Notes: generated from the sequence alone by a model not told the origin. Positions 1 through 9,888 are shown, numbered from the stretch's first letter. The stretch: 53,064 nucleotides of DNA from an uncultured Verrucomicrobiota bacterium (GCA_902591645.1 CACJBM010000006.1:1-53064); one strand, 5' to 3'. Translations and numbers: made by a program.

Positions 1-399
1 TTTAAGAGAGCGAGGGAAGATTTTCCTCTACTAGATCAAGGAGTAACCTCTTTAGTCCAGGATCTTCATGATCGAGGTTTAGATAAGGATGTGTCTGTTA
101 TAGTTTGGGGTGAGTTCGGGCGTACTCCTGTAATAAATAAAAATGCAGGGAGAGATCACTGGCCAAAGGTTTCTAACGCATTAATTGCTGGAGGAGGAAT
201 GAGAACGGGACAAATAATAGGCTCTACTACTAGAGATGGAGGAGAAGCAGATGATAGGCCTGTTACTTTCCAAGAAGTATTTGCCACTTTGTATCATAGC
301 GTCGGGATTGATGTTAGTAGCGCCACTGTAAATGATTTAAATGGAAGGCCTCGTTATTTAGTCGATCAAAGGTATAAACCAATGCCTGAGTTGGTATAA
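1..399 (+). CDS. DUF1501 family protein, C-terminal part (cut by window edge)
   Basis: The frame is open from the first base to the stop at 397-399, so only the last 132 residues are present. The visible part carries the DUF1501 C-terminal signature: WGEFGRTP, then NAGRDHWP, then a Gly-rich GGGM and a closing GRPRYLV. It closely matches the same region of the next gene, so the two are tandem paralogues. DUF1501 proteins are secreted, usually by the Tat route, are abundant in Planctomycetes and Verrucomicrobia, and resemble the alkaline phosphatase/sulfatase fold. No activity is proven. The downstream DUF1549/DUF1553 partner is the usual genomic context for this family. Confidence 0.85.
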   Translation, partial: FKRAREDFPLLDQGVTSLVQDLHDRGLDKDVSVIVWGEFGRTPVINKNAGRDHWPKVSNALIAGGGMRTGQIIGSTTRDGGEADDRPVTFQEVFATLYHSVGIDVSSATVNDLNGRPRYLVDQRYKPMPELV

Positions 400-442
400 C
401 AATTAATATTAAATGGTGTAGTTCCTGATCTTTAAGTTGCTA

Positions 443-1786
443 ATGATAACAGTTTTTGGAGACCGCGAATCTGGTAATTTTTGCGATGGTATAACTCGGA
501 GGAATTTCCTTCAAATTGGAGGGCTAGCCATGGGTGGGATCGGGTTGCCTCAATTGTTACAGGCTGAAAGTGATAGTGGGACCGGAAGCTCCAATAAATC
601 AATAATCATGATTTATATGCCTGGGGGGCCTCCTCATCAGGACATGTTTGAAATCAAAACGGATGCTCCATCTGAGGTCAGGGGAGAGTTTCGTCCTATT
701 TCGACTAAAGTGCCAGGAGTTCAGATATGTGAGCACTTGCCAAAAATCGCAAGCATAGCAGACAAATGCGTTTTCATTCGTTCTGTGGTTGGAGCTAAGG
801 ACAGGCATTATAGTTATCAATGCATGACTGGTAGGCATAACGATAATTCTCCGGCCGGAGGTTGGCCTGAAATAGGTTCAGTGATATCGGAATTGGATTC
901 ACGATCAGTGCACAAGGCTCATACGCCGACCTATATAAATTTGTCTCCAAAAATGAAACATACGCCATATAATTTTGGGCATTCGAGTTTTTTGGGTGTG
1001 TCATGCAAACCATTCCGTCCGAATGGAGATTGTTTGTCGGATATGACGTTAGAAGAGATTACCTTGAATCGGTTAGGGGAGAGGAAAAATCTCTTACAAA
1101 AATTTGATAAATTGAGGCGTGATATCGATTCTTTTGGATCGGTTGCTGGAATGGACGGCCTTAATCAGCAGGCATTTGAAATTCTTAGCTCAACTAAGCT
1201 CGCGGAGGCTTTGGATATGGAAAGAGAAGATCCTAAGGTTCGTGAACTTTATGGAAGCGGAACTGAAAAAGTGCAAGGAGACGCAGCTCCTCGGTTGAAT
1301 TCTCAATTTCTTACAGCGCGACGTTTAGTCGAAGCTGGAGCTAGGGTTGTGACTTTAAGTTATAGTTTCTGGGATTGGCACGGATCGAATTTTAAAAGGG
1401 CTAAAGACAATTTACCTGATTTCGACCAAGCTTATTATGCTCTTATACAAGATCTTGAGAACCGAGGGATGCTTGACGATGTGACGGTCATTGCATGGGG
1501 TGAGTTTGGCAGAACGCCTAAAATTAACAAAAATGCAGGGAGGGACCATTGGCCAAATGTGTCATGTGCATTGCTTTCAGGGGGAGGAATGCAGGTAGGA
1601 GGGGCTATAGGAAAGACTGATCGATTAGGCGGTGAGGCAGTAGAAAGACCCGTGCATTTTGCTGAGATTTTTGCCACACTATATAAAAATATGGGAATTG
1701 ATGCGTCACAAACTACCGTAACTGATTTAGGAGGAAGGCCTAGATATTTAGTAGAAGGATATGATCCCATTAAGGAATTAATTTAA
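443..1786 (+). CDS. DUF1501 family protein with Tat signal
   Basis: A 447-residue protein when started at ATG 443; a TTG six bases upstream (437) is in frame and also possible. A twin-arginine signal lies near the N-terminus (TRRNFLQIGG, Arg19-Arg20), followed by a hydrophobic Gly/Leu stretch and a likely cleavage site after LLQA, so export of a folded protein is predicted. The body has GGPPHQDMFE near the start of the mature protein and [16 protein letters not shown] and GRPRYLV at the C-terminus, as in DUF1501. It is a paralogue of the partial gene before it and sits just upstream of a DUF1549/DUF1553 gene, the standard pairing. Function is unknown; a hydrolase of the alkaline phosphatase superfamily is a reasonable inference from the fold. 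Confidence 0.88.
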   Translation: MITVFGDRESGNFCDGITRRNFLQIGGLAMGGIGLPQLLQAESDSGTGSSNKSIIMIYMPGGPPHQDMFEIKTDAPSEVRGEFRPISTKVPGVQICEHLPKIASIADKCVFIRSVVGAKDRHYSYQCMTGRHNDNSPAGGWPEIGSVISELDSRSVHKAHTPTYINLSPKMKHTPYNFGHSSFLGVSCKPFRPNGDCLSDMTLEEITLNRLGERKNLLQKFDKLRRDIDSFGSVAGMDGLNQQAFEILSSTKLAEALDMEREDPKVRELYGSGTEKVQGDAAPRLNSQFLTARRLVEAGARVVTLSYSFWDWHGSNFKRAKDNLPDFDQAYYALIQDLENRGMLDDVTVIAWGEFGRTPKINKNAGRDHWPNVSCALLSGGGMQVGGAIGKTDRLGGEAVERPVHFAEIFATLYKNMGIDASQTTVTDLGGRPRYLVEGYDPIKELI

Positions 1787-1807
1787 TATTTGCTAGTAAG
1801 AATACCT

Positions 1808-4267
1808 ATGAGAATTGGACTTTATCACATAATTATTTTGTCGTTAGCGGCAACAAATCTAATAGCCGAGGAATTAAATATCTATGCCATTTCAAAACCA
1901 AATGAGGAGGTCAAATTAATTGGTCCAGATGCTAATCTTCAGCTCGTAGTTACTGGGGAAAACATTTCTGATATGACTCGATCAGTGAGTTACGAGGCTG
2001 ATCCATCTTCCATAGTTAGCGTTTCTAATGCCGGCCATGTAACGCCTCTTGCTAATGGTTCAGTTAAGGTCACAGCAAAGACTGATGAAGGATTGTCAGC
2101 TCAGATAGAATTGACGGTAGAACACTTTGAAACTCCGCAACCAATCAATTTTCCGAATGAAATTGTTCCATTGTTTACAAAACATGGATGTAATGGAGGA
2201 GGCTGTCATGGCAAGTCTGAGGGTCAAAATGGATTTAAACTTTCGTTACTTGGTTTTGAGCCGACCGAGGATTTTGAATATTTAGTTAAAGAAGGTAGGG
2301 GAAGGAGGCTATTTCCTGCAGCTCCCCAACATAGTCTTTTATTGAGGAAGGGAGCAGGTGATTTGCCGCATGGAGGAGGTGCTCGATTCGAGCATGACTC
2401 ATGGGATTACAAGGCCATTGTTAGGTGGATGGAGCAAGGGATGCCTTATGGTAGTCCTGAAGATCCAAAGCTAGAGAGTATATCAGTTTATCCAAGTTCA
2501 CGTATCGTTGAGCCGGGAACGGAGCAGCAGCTAGCTGTGGAGGCATTGTATACAGATGGGTCAGTTCGGGATGTCACTGGCATTGTTAGTTATGAATCCA
2601 ATCAAAAAGAAATGGGTGAAGTTAATCAATCTGGGTTAGTTACAATGCTGAAGGATCAGACCGGTGATATGGCGGTAATGATTCGTTTTCAGGAACAGGT
2701 ATCTGTTTTTCGAGCCACGATACCGTTAGGGGCTCCAACTGACAATTTTCCTGTCGCTAAGAATTTTATTGATGAGAAGGTCTTTAATAAATTAAAGACG
2801 CTCGGCTTGCCTTCCTCTGAAATTTGTGATGATACGACCTTCATTCGTCGAACTGCGATTGATATCGCGGGTAGATTACCTTCTCTCCAAGAGGTAGAAG
2901 GTTTTTTATCCAATAATGATCCTGAAAAGAGATCGCAGTGGATAGAAAGTCTACTTTCTACGACTGATTATGCTGAATATTTTGCAAATAAATGGTCTGC
3001 TATTTTACGTAATAAGAGGAAAGGCAATACATACACAAGAGGCACTCAAGCATTCCATGAATGGCTGATGGGGAGCCTGCATGCGAATAAGCCATATAAT
3101 CAACTGATTACTGAATTAGTTACAGCGCGTGGAGAAATATCTCATAACCCAGCATCTGCTTGGTTCAGGAATGTGACTGATCAAAAGGAAAGGCTACAGG
3201 ACACTGCTCAAGTGTTGCTTGGAGTGAGGCTTCAATGTGCTGAATGTCATCATCATCCATACGAGAAGTGGAGTCAGCAAGATTACTATGGTTTTTCAGC
3301 ATTCTTTTCTCGGGTAGGCAAGAAGAAGACTGACGTTCCAGGAGAAGAGGCGGTTTTCCACAATGTGGGATTAGCTACCGCAAAGAACCCTAAGTCTGGA
3401 GAAAATGTTAAGCCTAAACCTTTGGGAGGGGAGCAGCTTACTATAAATCCAGAGGATGATCCTAGATTGGATTTGGCTTCCTGGATGACCTCAGAAAGTA
3501 ATCCGTTCTTCGCCAAAATGTTAGTTAACCGTTATTGGAAGCATTTTTTCAATCGTGCAATCGTGGAACCAGAGGACGATATGAGGGTTACTAATCCTCC
3601 GACCAATCCTGATTTATTGGATTCGTTAGCAGATCACTTTGTTAAATCTAATTATGATATAAAGGATTTGATTCGAACAATTTGTAATTCAACAACCTAT
3701 CAATTGAGCGCGATTCCCAATGATCATAATGCGGGAGACCGGCAAAATTATTCTCGATATTTTCCTAAACGCCTGACAGCTGAAGTGTTATTAGATTCGA
3801 TCGATGGAATTACAGGATCATCGACAGCCTTTTCGGGACAATTGGCTGGGACTAGAGCCGTTTCTTTACCTGATGACAGTTACAATTCTAGCTCTTACTT
3901 TCTTACGGTCTTTGGTCGTCCAGAAATGGATAGCGCGTGCGAATGTGAAAGGGCTCAAGGTGCTAGTTTAGCGCAAACTCTACATTTACTGAATTCAAAA
4001 AACATTCAAGACAAGTTAGCAGGTGCAGGGGGGAGTGCAGATAAGCTTTCTGCTCAAGGAGACAGGGCTAATGAGGATAAGATTGTTGAGTTGTATAAGA
4101 GAGCATTTTCTCGTGAACCTAAAGACGATGAGATGAAGACAGCCATTGCCTACATTAATAAAAAGACTCAACAGGCTGGAGAAAAAATTAAGGAAGCAAA
4201 TAAAATGGCCTACGAGGATCTCGTTTGGGCTCTTTTGAATACAAAAGAATTTTTATTTAACCATTAA
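1808..4267 (+). CDS. DUF1549/DUF1553 (PSCyt2/PSD1) cytochrome-like secreted protein with Big-2 domains
   Basis: A 819-residue protein from ATG 1808, which gives a clean signal peptide (MRIGLYHIIILSLAAT, cleavage near IAEE); an in-frame TTG at 1790 is less likely. Order of parts: a bacterial Ig-like (Big-2) domain at about 20-105; a cytochrome-like CNGGGCH motif (Cys128, Cys133, His134); a second Ig-like domain at about 220-305; DUF1549 at about 315-520 with a CAECH haem-type motif (Cys477, Cys480, His481) and the FIRRTAIDIAGRLP signature; and DUF1553 at the C-terminus with NRYWKHFFNRAIVEPEDD and the CECER segment. Such proteins are almost always encoded beside DUF1501 genes. Covalent haem binding in the periplasm is inferred from the motifs. 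The biochemical role is unknown. Confidence 0.88.
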   Translation: MRIGLYHIIILSLAATNLIAEELNIYAISKPNEEVKLIGPDANLQLVVTGENISDMTRSVSYEADPSSIVSVSNAGHVTPLANGSVKVTAKTDEGLSAQIELTVEHFETPQPINFPNEIVPLFTKHGCNGGGCHGKSEGQNGFKLSLLGFEPTEDFEYLVKEGRGRRLFPAAPQHSLLLRKGAGDLPHGGGARFEHDSWDYKAIVRWMEQGMPYGSPEDPKLESISVYPSSRIVEPGTEQQLAVEALYTDGSVRDVTGIVSYESNQKEMGEVNQSGLVTMLKDQTGDMAVMIRFQEQVSVFRATIPLGAPTDNFPVAKNFIDEKVFNKLKTLGLPSSEICDDTTFIRRTAIDIAGRLPSLQEVEGFLSNNDPEKRSQWIESLLSTTDYAEYFANKWSAILRNKRKGNTYTRGTQAFHEWLMGSLHANKPYNQLITELVTARGEISHNPASAWFRNVTDQKERLQDTAQVLLGVRLQCAECHHHPYEKWSQQDYYGFSAFFSRVGKKKTDVPGEEAVFHNVGLATAKNPKSGENVKPKPLGGEQLTINPEDDPRLDLASWMTSESNPFFAKMLVNRYWKHFFNRAIVEPEDDMRVTNPPTNPDLLDSLADHFVKSNYDIKDLIRTICNSTTYQLSAIPNDHNAGDRQNYSRYFPKRLTAEVLLDSIDGITGSSTAFSGQLAGTRAVSLPDDSYNSSSYFLTVFGRPEMDSACECERAQGASLAQTLHLLNSKNIQDKLAGAGGSADKLSAQGDRANEDKIVELYKRAFSREPKDDEMKTAIAYINKKTQQAGEKIKEANKMAYEDLVWALLNTKEFLFNH

Positions 4268-4279
4268 GCATTGCGTTTC

Positions 4280-4285
4280 TATAAT
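4280..4285 (+). promoter_or_regulatory. -10-like TATAAT box, 6 bp before a start codon
   Basis: An exact TATAAT lies six bases before ATG 4292, in the 24-base gap after the preceding stop. A transcript from it would begin at or next to the ATG. No good -35 box is visible, so an internal promoter is only a possibility. Confidence 0.3.
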
Positions 4286-4291
4286 ATTTCT

Positions 4292-7117
4292 ATGCGAGGA
4301 GCTGGTTACATAATTTCATGGTTGTGCTTGATTTTTATATTGGGAAATTCAGGTGAGGCGCAGCTGCCGGCTCCACGTTTAGATTCAATTTTTCCTATGG
4401 GGGGGAAGGCAGGCGGATCTGTGGATATTACTTTAAAAGGGGCTGACTTAACTACTGGAGGCCAGTTGTTTTTTAATGTTTCAGGCATTACTAGTGAGTC
4501 TTTAGGGGGAGGAGTTTTCAAGGTTAATATTGCAGAATCAGTGAATTCTGGCAGTTACGATTTAAGGTTTGGAGGTAAGGACGGAACGACATACCCTATT
4601 AGTTTTGCAGTAAGTAACAGGGAAGAAAAGGTTGCTCCTAATGAAGTGTCGGATAGAACGAAGGCGGCTCTTCTTGCAGATAATATGGTGATGAATGGAG
4701 TGATAGATCAAGGTAAGGCGCATTATTACAGAATTCCGGTCAAGAACGGAGGTCATTACTTTATTGATTGTTTTGCTGAGAGAATTGATTCTAGGGCTGA
4801 CGCACTATTAGTCCTGACTGACCAGTCCGGGATTGAATTGGCGAGGTCAAGAGAATCGATTGGCGGGGATCCTTTAATTGAATTTACTTCAACTTCTGAC
4901 GGAGAATATCTCTTAAGAGTTTCCGATTTTCTTGCCCGTGGAGGAGCTGGATATAATTATAGAATTCAATTCCGGCAAGGTCCTCAAATAGATTTTGTTT
5001 TGCCTCTATCTGCACAGCCAGGTAAAACGCAATCTTTTCAAATCTTTGGGAAAAATCTTCCTGGCGGAGTGCCTTCTGGGGATGATGGTCTTGAAAGGAT
5101 AGAGGTTAATGTTGATGTTCCAACAGAAATGGAAAGAAGGAAAACAATGCCAGTGAAACCTTCGGGAGCAGGAGTCAGAGGTTTTCATTATGCGTTGGGC
5201 GAAGGCAATAACATTTCAAATTCGATATTCATAGCAAAATCTAATTTTTCACCAGTGATTGATGGAGGATCAAATTCTTCTCCAGAGGATGCACAAGAAA
5301 TTCCTTTTCCTTCTGAACTTAGCGGGCGATTTTATCCAGGCAAAAAGTCTTGGTTTTCATTCAATGTCGAGAAGGATAAGGAATATGTAATTGAGGTAAT
5401 TGCTCATCGATTGGTAAGTTATTGCGACCCATCGATTGTGGTGGAAAAAGTGATTATTGATGGGGAGGGAAAAGAGAAGTCGTCCATTCTTGGAAAGGCT
5501 GATGATCAAGAGGCTAATGTGGGAGGGCGGCGTTATCCTACCAATACACGTGATCCAATATATAGATTTAAGGCTGATATTGATTGTAAGATACGTGTGG
5601 CTCTTAGTGATAATTTTGCTACTAAAGCGCCTTTCAGAATGATTGTTCGAGAACCTAGCCCTGATTTTGACCTGTTGGTTTCAGCTTCAGCTCCAGCAGG
5701 GGATAATAACAAAGGAAAAAAAATTGTCAGAGAAGGAATTGCGATTAGACGAGGGCAGGTTGGAAATTTAGACGTGTACGTTCTTCGTAGAGATGGCTTT
5801 GATGGTGAAATCGAATTAAAAGCAGAAGGTTTTCCAGAAAGTTTTAAAGTCAAAAGTACAAAATTAGAGAAAGGAAAAAATCACTGTTCTTTGTCATTTT
5901 ATAACGATGAGGAGGCACCGGCCTGGGCAGGTAAAGTAAAGATTGTTGGTGAGGCAGAAGTGCAGGGAATAAAGGTTCAAAAAGAAGCTGAGAGCCTAAC
6001 GGTTAACTGGACAGTAAATGATGCTGACCAGGAACGTGTTATTTCAAGAACAAGCTCAGGCATTACTGTGGCTTCGATTGAGGAGCAAACGCCGATGAAA
6101 GTCGTTCCCGCCGAAGATAAGGTCTGGGAAAGCTCGCTAGGTGGAAATCTAGAAATTCCAATCAAATTTATAACGACTTCTGAGATTAAGGATAAGGTTA
6201 CTATTGTTCCTGTTGATTTTCCTGGAATGGGCAAAGCCCCTCAGATTCAGGTCGATAAGGGTAAGACTAAGGACTCTCATAAGCTCGTAATACCTTTGTT
6301 GAACAATAAGGATAACAATAAGTATAAGGAAGGTACTCATCAATTTGTTCTGAGGGCGTCGACTAAATTAGGATATAGGCGTGATTTACAGCTTTTCCAA
6401 GCTGCAGAAGAGCAAAAGAAGAATACGACCAAGATTTTGGAGGCGGCAAAGAAAACACTAGAGACGCTTAAGAAAGAGCTTGAGTCTGTAAGGAAATCTG
6501 TGAACGAGGCAAAATCTAGCGGTGCAGAAACAGAAGAAGAAAAAAAGAAAAAAATCGCTGAAGCTGAATCTAAGGTTGGACCAGCAGAGGAGTCTTTCAA
6601 GGAAGCTGAGAAGAAATTAAAAGAGGCTGAAGAGAAGAATAAAAGTGCTGACCAGAAACTTAAGCGGGCCTCAGATAGAGCAAAGCCGAAAGATGTTCAG
6701 TTTGTTAGTTATTCGAAGCCGGTAACTGTAAAAATCGAAGCGTGCCCTATCAGATTTAAGGATAGCAAAACTCCGGTTGAATTAGGAAAAGGGCTTAAAT
6801 CTAAAATTGTAGTAAATTTTGATAGGCTATACGGTTTTGCGGATAGCGTTTCATTAAGTGCAATATTACCTGATGGAACCAAAGGGGTAAAAGTTGTCGA
6901 AGTGAGTGCAAATAAAGATCAGTCAGCTATTGATCTTCCGGTTGAAATTATGGCTGATGCGAACCTTGGATTAATTGAGTTGGAGTTGATTGCTAAATTG
7001 AAATTCAATGGAATAGATCTACAGACTAAAGGCAATGTTTCAATAAAAATCATTGAACCTCCCGCGGCTCCAGAAGAACCTCCCGCGGCTCCAGAAGAAC
7101 CTCCCGCGGCAAATTAA
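4292..7117 (+). CDS. Large secreted protein with TIG and pre-peptidase (PPC) domains and a coiled coil
   Basis: A 941-residue protein from ATG 4292, which starts a signal peptide (MRGAGYIISWLCLIFILG, cleavage near GEA); an in-frame TTG at 4271 is an alternative. After the signal come an IPT/TIG-like domain (about 25-110, PRLDSIFPMGGKAG), a PPC-like beta domain (about 130-230, with GKAHYYRIPVKNGGHYF and DGEYLLRVSD), a second TIG-like segment and a second PPC-like domain (about 335-465). A Lys/Glu/Ala-rich coiled coil spans about residues 700-800, then a beta-rich tail ending in a short PPAAPEE repeat. Similar proteins occur in DUF1501/PSCyt clusters of PVC bacteria and have no known function. 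Carbohydrate or surface binding is an inference from the Ig-like and PPC folds. The next gene also has a long coiled coil. Confidence 0.75.
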   Translation: MRGAGYIISWLCLIFILGNSGEAQLPAPRLDSIFPMGGKAGGSVDITLKGADLTTGGQLFFNVSGITSESLGGGVFKVNIAESVNSGSYDLRFGGKDGTTYPISFAVSNREEKVAPNEVSDRTKAALLADNMVMNGVIDQGKAHYYRIPVKNGGHYFIDCFAERIDSRADALLVLTDQSGIELARSRESIGGDPLIEFTSTSDGEYLLRVSDFLARGGAGYNYRIQFRQGPQIDFVLPLSAQPGKTQSFQIFGKNLPGGVPSGDDGLERIEVNVDVPTEMERRKTMPVKPSGAGVRGFHYALGEGNNISNSIFIAKSNFSPVIDGGSNSSPEDAQEIPFPSELSGRFYPGKKSWFSFNVEKDKEYVIEVIAHRLVSYCDPSIVVEKVIIDGEGKEKSSILGKADDQEANVGGRRYPTNTRDPIYRFKADIDCKIRVALSDNFATKAPFRMIVREPSPDFDLLVSASAPAGDNNKGKKIVREGIAIRRGQVGNLDVYVLRRDGFDGEIELKAEGFPESFKVKSTKLEKGKNHCSLSFYNDEEAPAWAGKVKIVGEAEVQGIKVQKEAESLTVNWTVNDADQERVISRTSSGITVASIEEQTPMKVVPAEDKVWESSLGGNLEIPIKFITTSEIKDKVTIVPVDFPGMGKAPQIQVDKGKTKDSHKLVIPLLNNKDNNKYKEGTHQFVLRASTKLGYRRDLQLFQAAEEQKKNTTKILEAAKKTLETLKKELESVRKSVNEAKSSGAETEEEKKKKIAEAESKVGPAEESFKEAEKKLKEAEEKNKSADQKLKRASDRAKPKDVQFVSYSKPVTVKIEACPIRFKDSKTPVELGKGLKSKIVVNFDRLYGFADSVSLSAILPDGTKGVKVVEVSANKDQSAIDLPVEIMADANLGLIELELIAKLKFNGIDLQTKGNVSIKIIEPPAAPEEPPAAPEEPPAAN
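7058..7112 (+). repeat. 21-bp tandem repeat in coding sequence (PPAAPEE)
   Basis: About two and a half near-identical copies of a 21-bp unit containing CCTCCCGCGGCTCCAGAAGA encode PPAAPEE-PPAAPEE-PPAA at the extreme C-terminus of the PPC protein. The repeat is in frame and its copies are almost identical, which suggests recent slippage. Confidence 0.85.
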
Positions 7118-7122
7118 TTTTC

Positions 7123-9864
7123 GTGAAATTTATTATCTTTTCATCCTGTATTTTATTTGTTTGGTGCGATGTAGTTCTTGCTCAGCCCTTACCTATTGCA
7201 TCTATCGATCAAAAAGAGCCAGTCAGTTACGCAAAAGATATTGCGCCCGTGTTTAAGAAGAGTTGCATCGCTTGTCATAATGCAACAAAAGCGAAAGCGA
7301 AGCTCAACCTTGAGAACGTTTCAGTAATGATGAAGGGCTCTGATAGTGGAGAGGTCATTGTCCCTGGCAATGCTGAGGATAGTTTGGTTTTTCTTCAAGC
7401 TGCTCATCAGGAGGAGGAATTCATGCCGCCGCCCAAGAATAAATCTAACGCGCCAAATTTGAGTCCCAAGGAACTTGCTTTGCTTAAGTTGTGGATCAAT
7501 CAGGGAGCAAAAGATGATGATACACTCGCAGCAGAAAAAAAGGTCAACTTTGCTACTATGAGTGAGAAGGTTAATGCAATTTACTCTGTGGCTGTTTCAC
7601 CAGACAATCAATATGTTGCAGCTGGTAGAGGGAATCGAATATTTATGTATCACACGCCAACGGGCAAGAGTCTTGGTGAATTAGTTGATACTGGACTGAA
7701 GGGCAAAGGCGGATCGGCTCATGTAGATATTGTTGGGAGCTTGGCTTTTAATGGTGATGGGCAACTTGCTTCTGGGGGATTTAGAAATATTAAACTATGG
7801 CAACAGGCTGATCCTGATCTGGTGTATGATGCGGAGCCGGTTGATAATGTGCCGCTTGTTGCTGGGGTCAGTAGTGATAGTAAATTGTTTTCCGTTGGAG
7901 ATGAGAGCGGTTCCATTAAGGTCTATATTTCTGAATCCAAGAAAGTTGTAACTTTCAAAGATCATGTTACGGCAATAACAGGAGTGGGATTTGGAGTGGG
8001 TGGAAATATCATTGCGACGTCTATTGACGGGATTGTCAGTTCTAGAAAAATTGGTGAAGGGTCACAAGTTGCAACGGTAAAATTATCTTCTCCAATCAAT
8101 GCAATGGCGGTCATTAATGGAGGGGAGCAAGTGGCGTGTGGCTGCGATGATGGGGTAATAAGGGTATTGTCGATTGAGGCGTCGCTGGCTCAGGTTCATG
8201 AACTTAAAGGGCACACTGCGAAAGTTGTGTCATTGAGTTCTTTTGGTGAAGATCTGAAGGGTTTTGTTTCAGGAAGTGCCGATTCGACACTTAGAATTTG
8301 GCAAGTTGGAGAAGGTAAGGTAAATCAGCTCAAACAAATAAATAATGATCAGGTGCCTATATCGATAGCCGTATCAAATGATGGGAAGCGTTGTGCTTCC
8401 GTTTCTGGTAATGCTAAAATTCGCATTTGGAACATGAGCGATGGTAAGTTGATTGCTGATGGGGATGCAGGTTGGAAATTAAGTGGAGAGCAAAAGTCGA
8501 AAGAAATGAAAGTTTCTGTTTTGACGAAGATACGTGATGAAAGGAAAAAGCAATTAGGAGAAAGTGATAAGAAATTAAAAGCGGATCAAGAAGCATTAAA
8601 GAAGGCCCAAGATGCGGAAAAGAAATCAGTAGAAGAATTAGAGAAAAAGAAAACTGAACTCGTTTCAGCAAAGGATCTCAAGTCCAAATCTGAAGTGGAT
8701 CTGAAACAAAAAGAAGAAGCAAAGGACCCTGAGCTTAACGTTGCTAAAGAAGCAGCAAAGAAAGCGACAGAAGCCTTAACTGCAAAAGAAAAAGAAGTTC
8801 AAGATGTCGAGAGGAAACAGTTGGAAGCAACTCGTAGCCGTGAAATTTCTGAGAGGTTCTTAAAAAGAGCAGTCGACGCTGATTCTAAATCAAAGCTAAG
8901 GCTAGCAGATGCGGAGAATGATTTAAAAAAAGCAACCAAGATTCATACGGATTTAAAGGCAAGAGTGGATCAAGAACAAAAAATTCTCAGAACCGTTACT
9001 TTTTCGACAGATTCGTCTCAGGTCTTTGCAGGTTCTGATGATGGTAATATTTATTCATGGGAAACAAATGCGGGAAAGCCGTGTGATGTTATTGCTACTA
9101 AACCGGGTCCCATGAAAGCAATTGTTGCGGTAGGAAAAAAAATCTTAGTGGCATCTGCAGATAAGACAGTCAGGATCTGGGATTTGACTCCGACATGGGA
9201 TCTTTACAAAAAGATTGGAGGGCTACAAGATTCTAAAACTTTAGTTGATAGAGTAAATTCTTTATCTTATAGCCCTGACGGTAAATTATTAGCATCGGGT
9301 GGAGGAGTTCCATCGAGGAGTGGAGAGTTAAAGGTTTGGAACGTTGCTGAGGGTAAATTGGTTTGCTCAAACACCGAATCTCACAGCGATACGATATCGG
9401 GAATATCTTTTAGTCCAGATGGGGCATTTATCGCTACCGCGGCAACTGATCGTTTCGTAAAAGTGTTTAATATGGAGGGGGCTGTTCTTGAGCGCAGCTT
9501 TGAGGGGCATACAAACCATGTTCTTGATGTTGCTTGGCGAGCAGACGGATTTGTTTTAGCAAGTGGAGGAGCTGATCAAGTTGTTAAGGAGTGGGATTTT
9601 GAAAAAGGCAGTCAAAAACAAACAGTTAAAGGCCATACTAAAGGAGTCAGTTCAATTGCATATATGGGCATTGGAGAACAGTTGATTTCTAGCAGTGGAG
9701 ATCAGTCAGTTAGAATAGCAAACAAGCCTTTGCCTGACGCGGCTACATTCATCCACTCATCAAGCGTTAGTAAGGATGGAACTATAATTGCGGCAGGAGG
9801 AGAAGATAGTATCCTTCGAATTTGGACGACAGGTGATAGTAAATTATATTTAAAATTACAGTAA
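7123..9864 (+). CDS. PSCyt1 cytochrome / WD40 protein with central coiled coil
   Basis: A 913-residue protein from GTG 7123, five bases after the previous stop. A signal peptide (residues 1-20, ending VVLA) is followed by a planctomycete-type cytochrome C domain (PSCyt1): CIACH at Cys48-Cys51-His52 and a likely distal Met101 in an MPPP motif. WD40-like repeats fill about 145-445 (for example SGSADSTLRIW and GNAKIRIWN). A long Lys/Glu/Ala-rich coiled coil spans about 452-620. A second set of WD40 repeats fills about 625-913 (SADKTVRIWDL, ATDRFVKVFN, GGEDSILRIW). The layout fits two beta-propellers joined by a coiled coil plus a c-type haem domain, located in the periplasm. Such fusions are typical of PVC bacteria and have no known function. 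It is the last gene of the run. Confidence 0.87.
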   Translation: MKFIIFSSCILFVWCDVVLAQPLPIASIDQKEPVSYAKDIAPVFKKSCIACHNATKAKAKLNLENVSVMMKGSDSGEVIVPGNAEDSLVFLQAAHQEEEFMPPPKNKSNAPNLSPKELALLKLWINQGAKDDDTLAAEKKVNFATMSEKVNAIYSVAVSPDNQYVAAGRGNRIFMYHTPTGKSLGELVDTGLKGKGGSAHVDIVGSLAFNGDGQLASGGFRNIKLWQQADPDLVYDAEPVDNVPLVAGVSSDSKLFSVGDESGSIKVYISESKKVVTFKDHVTAITGVGFGVGGNIIATSIDGIVSSRKIGEGSQVATVKLSSPINAMAVINGGEQVACGCDDGVIRVLSIEASLAQVHELKGHTAKVVSLSSFGEDLKGFVSGSADSTLRIWQVGEGKVNQLKQINNDQVPISIAVSNDGKRCASVSGNAKIRIWNMSDGKLIADGDAGWKLSGEQKSKEMKVSVLTKIRDERKKQLGESDKKLKADQEALKKAQDAEKKSVEELEKKKTELVSAKDLKSKSEVDLKQKEEAKDPELNVAKEAAKKATEALTAKEKEVQDVERKQLEATRSREISERFLKRAVDADSKSKLRLADAENDLKKATKIHTDLKARVDQEQKILRTVTFSTDSSQVFAGSDDGNIYSWETNAGKPCDVIATKPGPMKAIVAVGKKILVASADKTVRIWDLTPTWDLYKKIGGLQDSKTLVDRVNSLSYSPDGKLLASGGGVPSRSGELKVWNVAEGKLVCSNTESHSDTISGISFSPDGAFIATAATDRFVKVFNMEGAVLERSFEGHTNHVLDVAWRADGFVLASGGADQVVKEWDFEKGSQKQTVKGHTKGVSSIAYMGIGEQLISSSGDQSVRIANKPLPDAATFIHSSSVSKDGTIIAAGGEDSILRIWTTGDSKLYLKLQ

Positions 9865-9869
9865 AATCT

Positions 9870-9888
9870 GTTATCGGATTAAGATAAC
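9870..9888. repeat. Short inverted repeat before the DUF6807 gene
   Basis: GTTATC (9870-9875) and GATAAC (9883-9888) form a perfect six-base inverted repeat with a 7-base spacer. It lies between the end of the WD40 gene and ATG 9904. It could be an operator or chance; there is no T-run that would make it a terminator. Confidence 0.3.
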
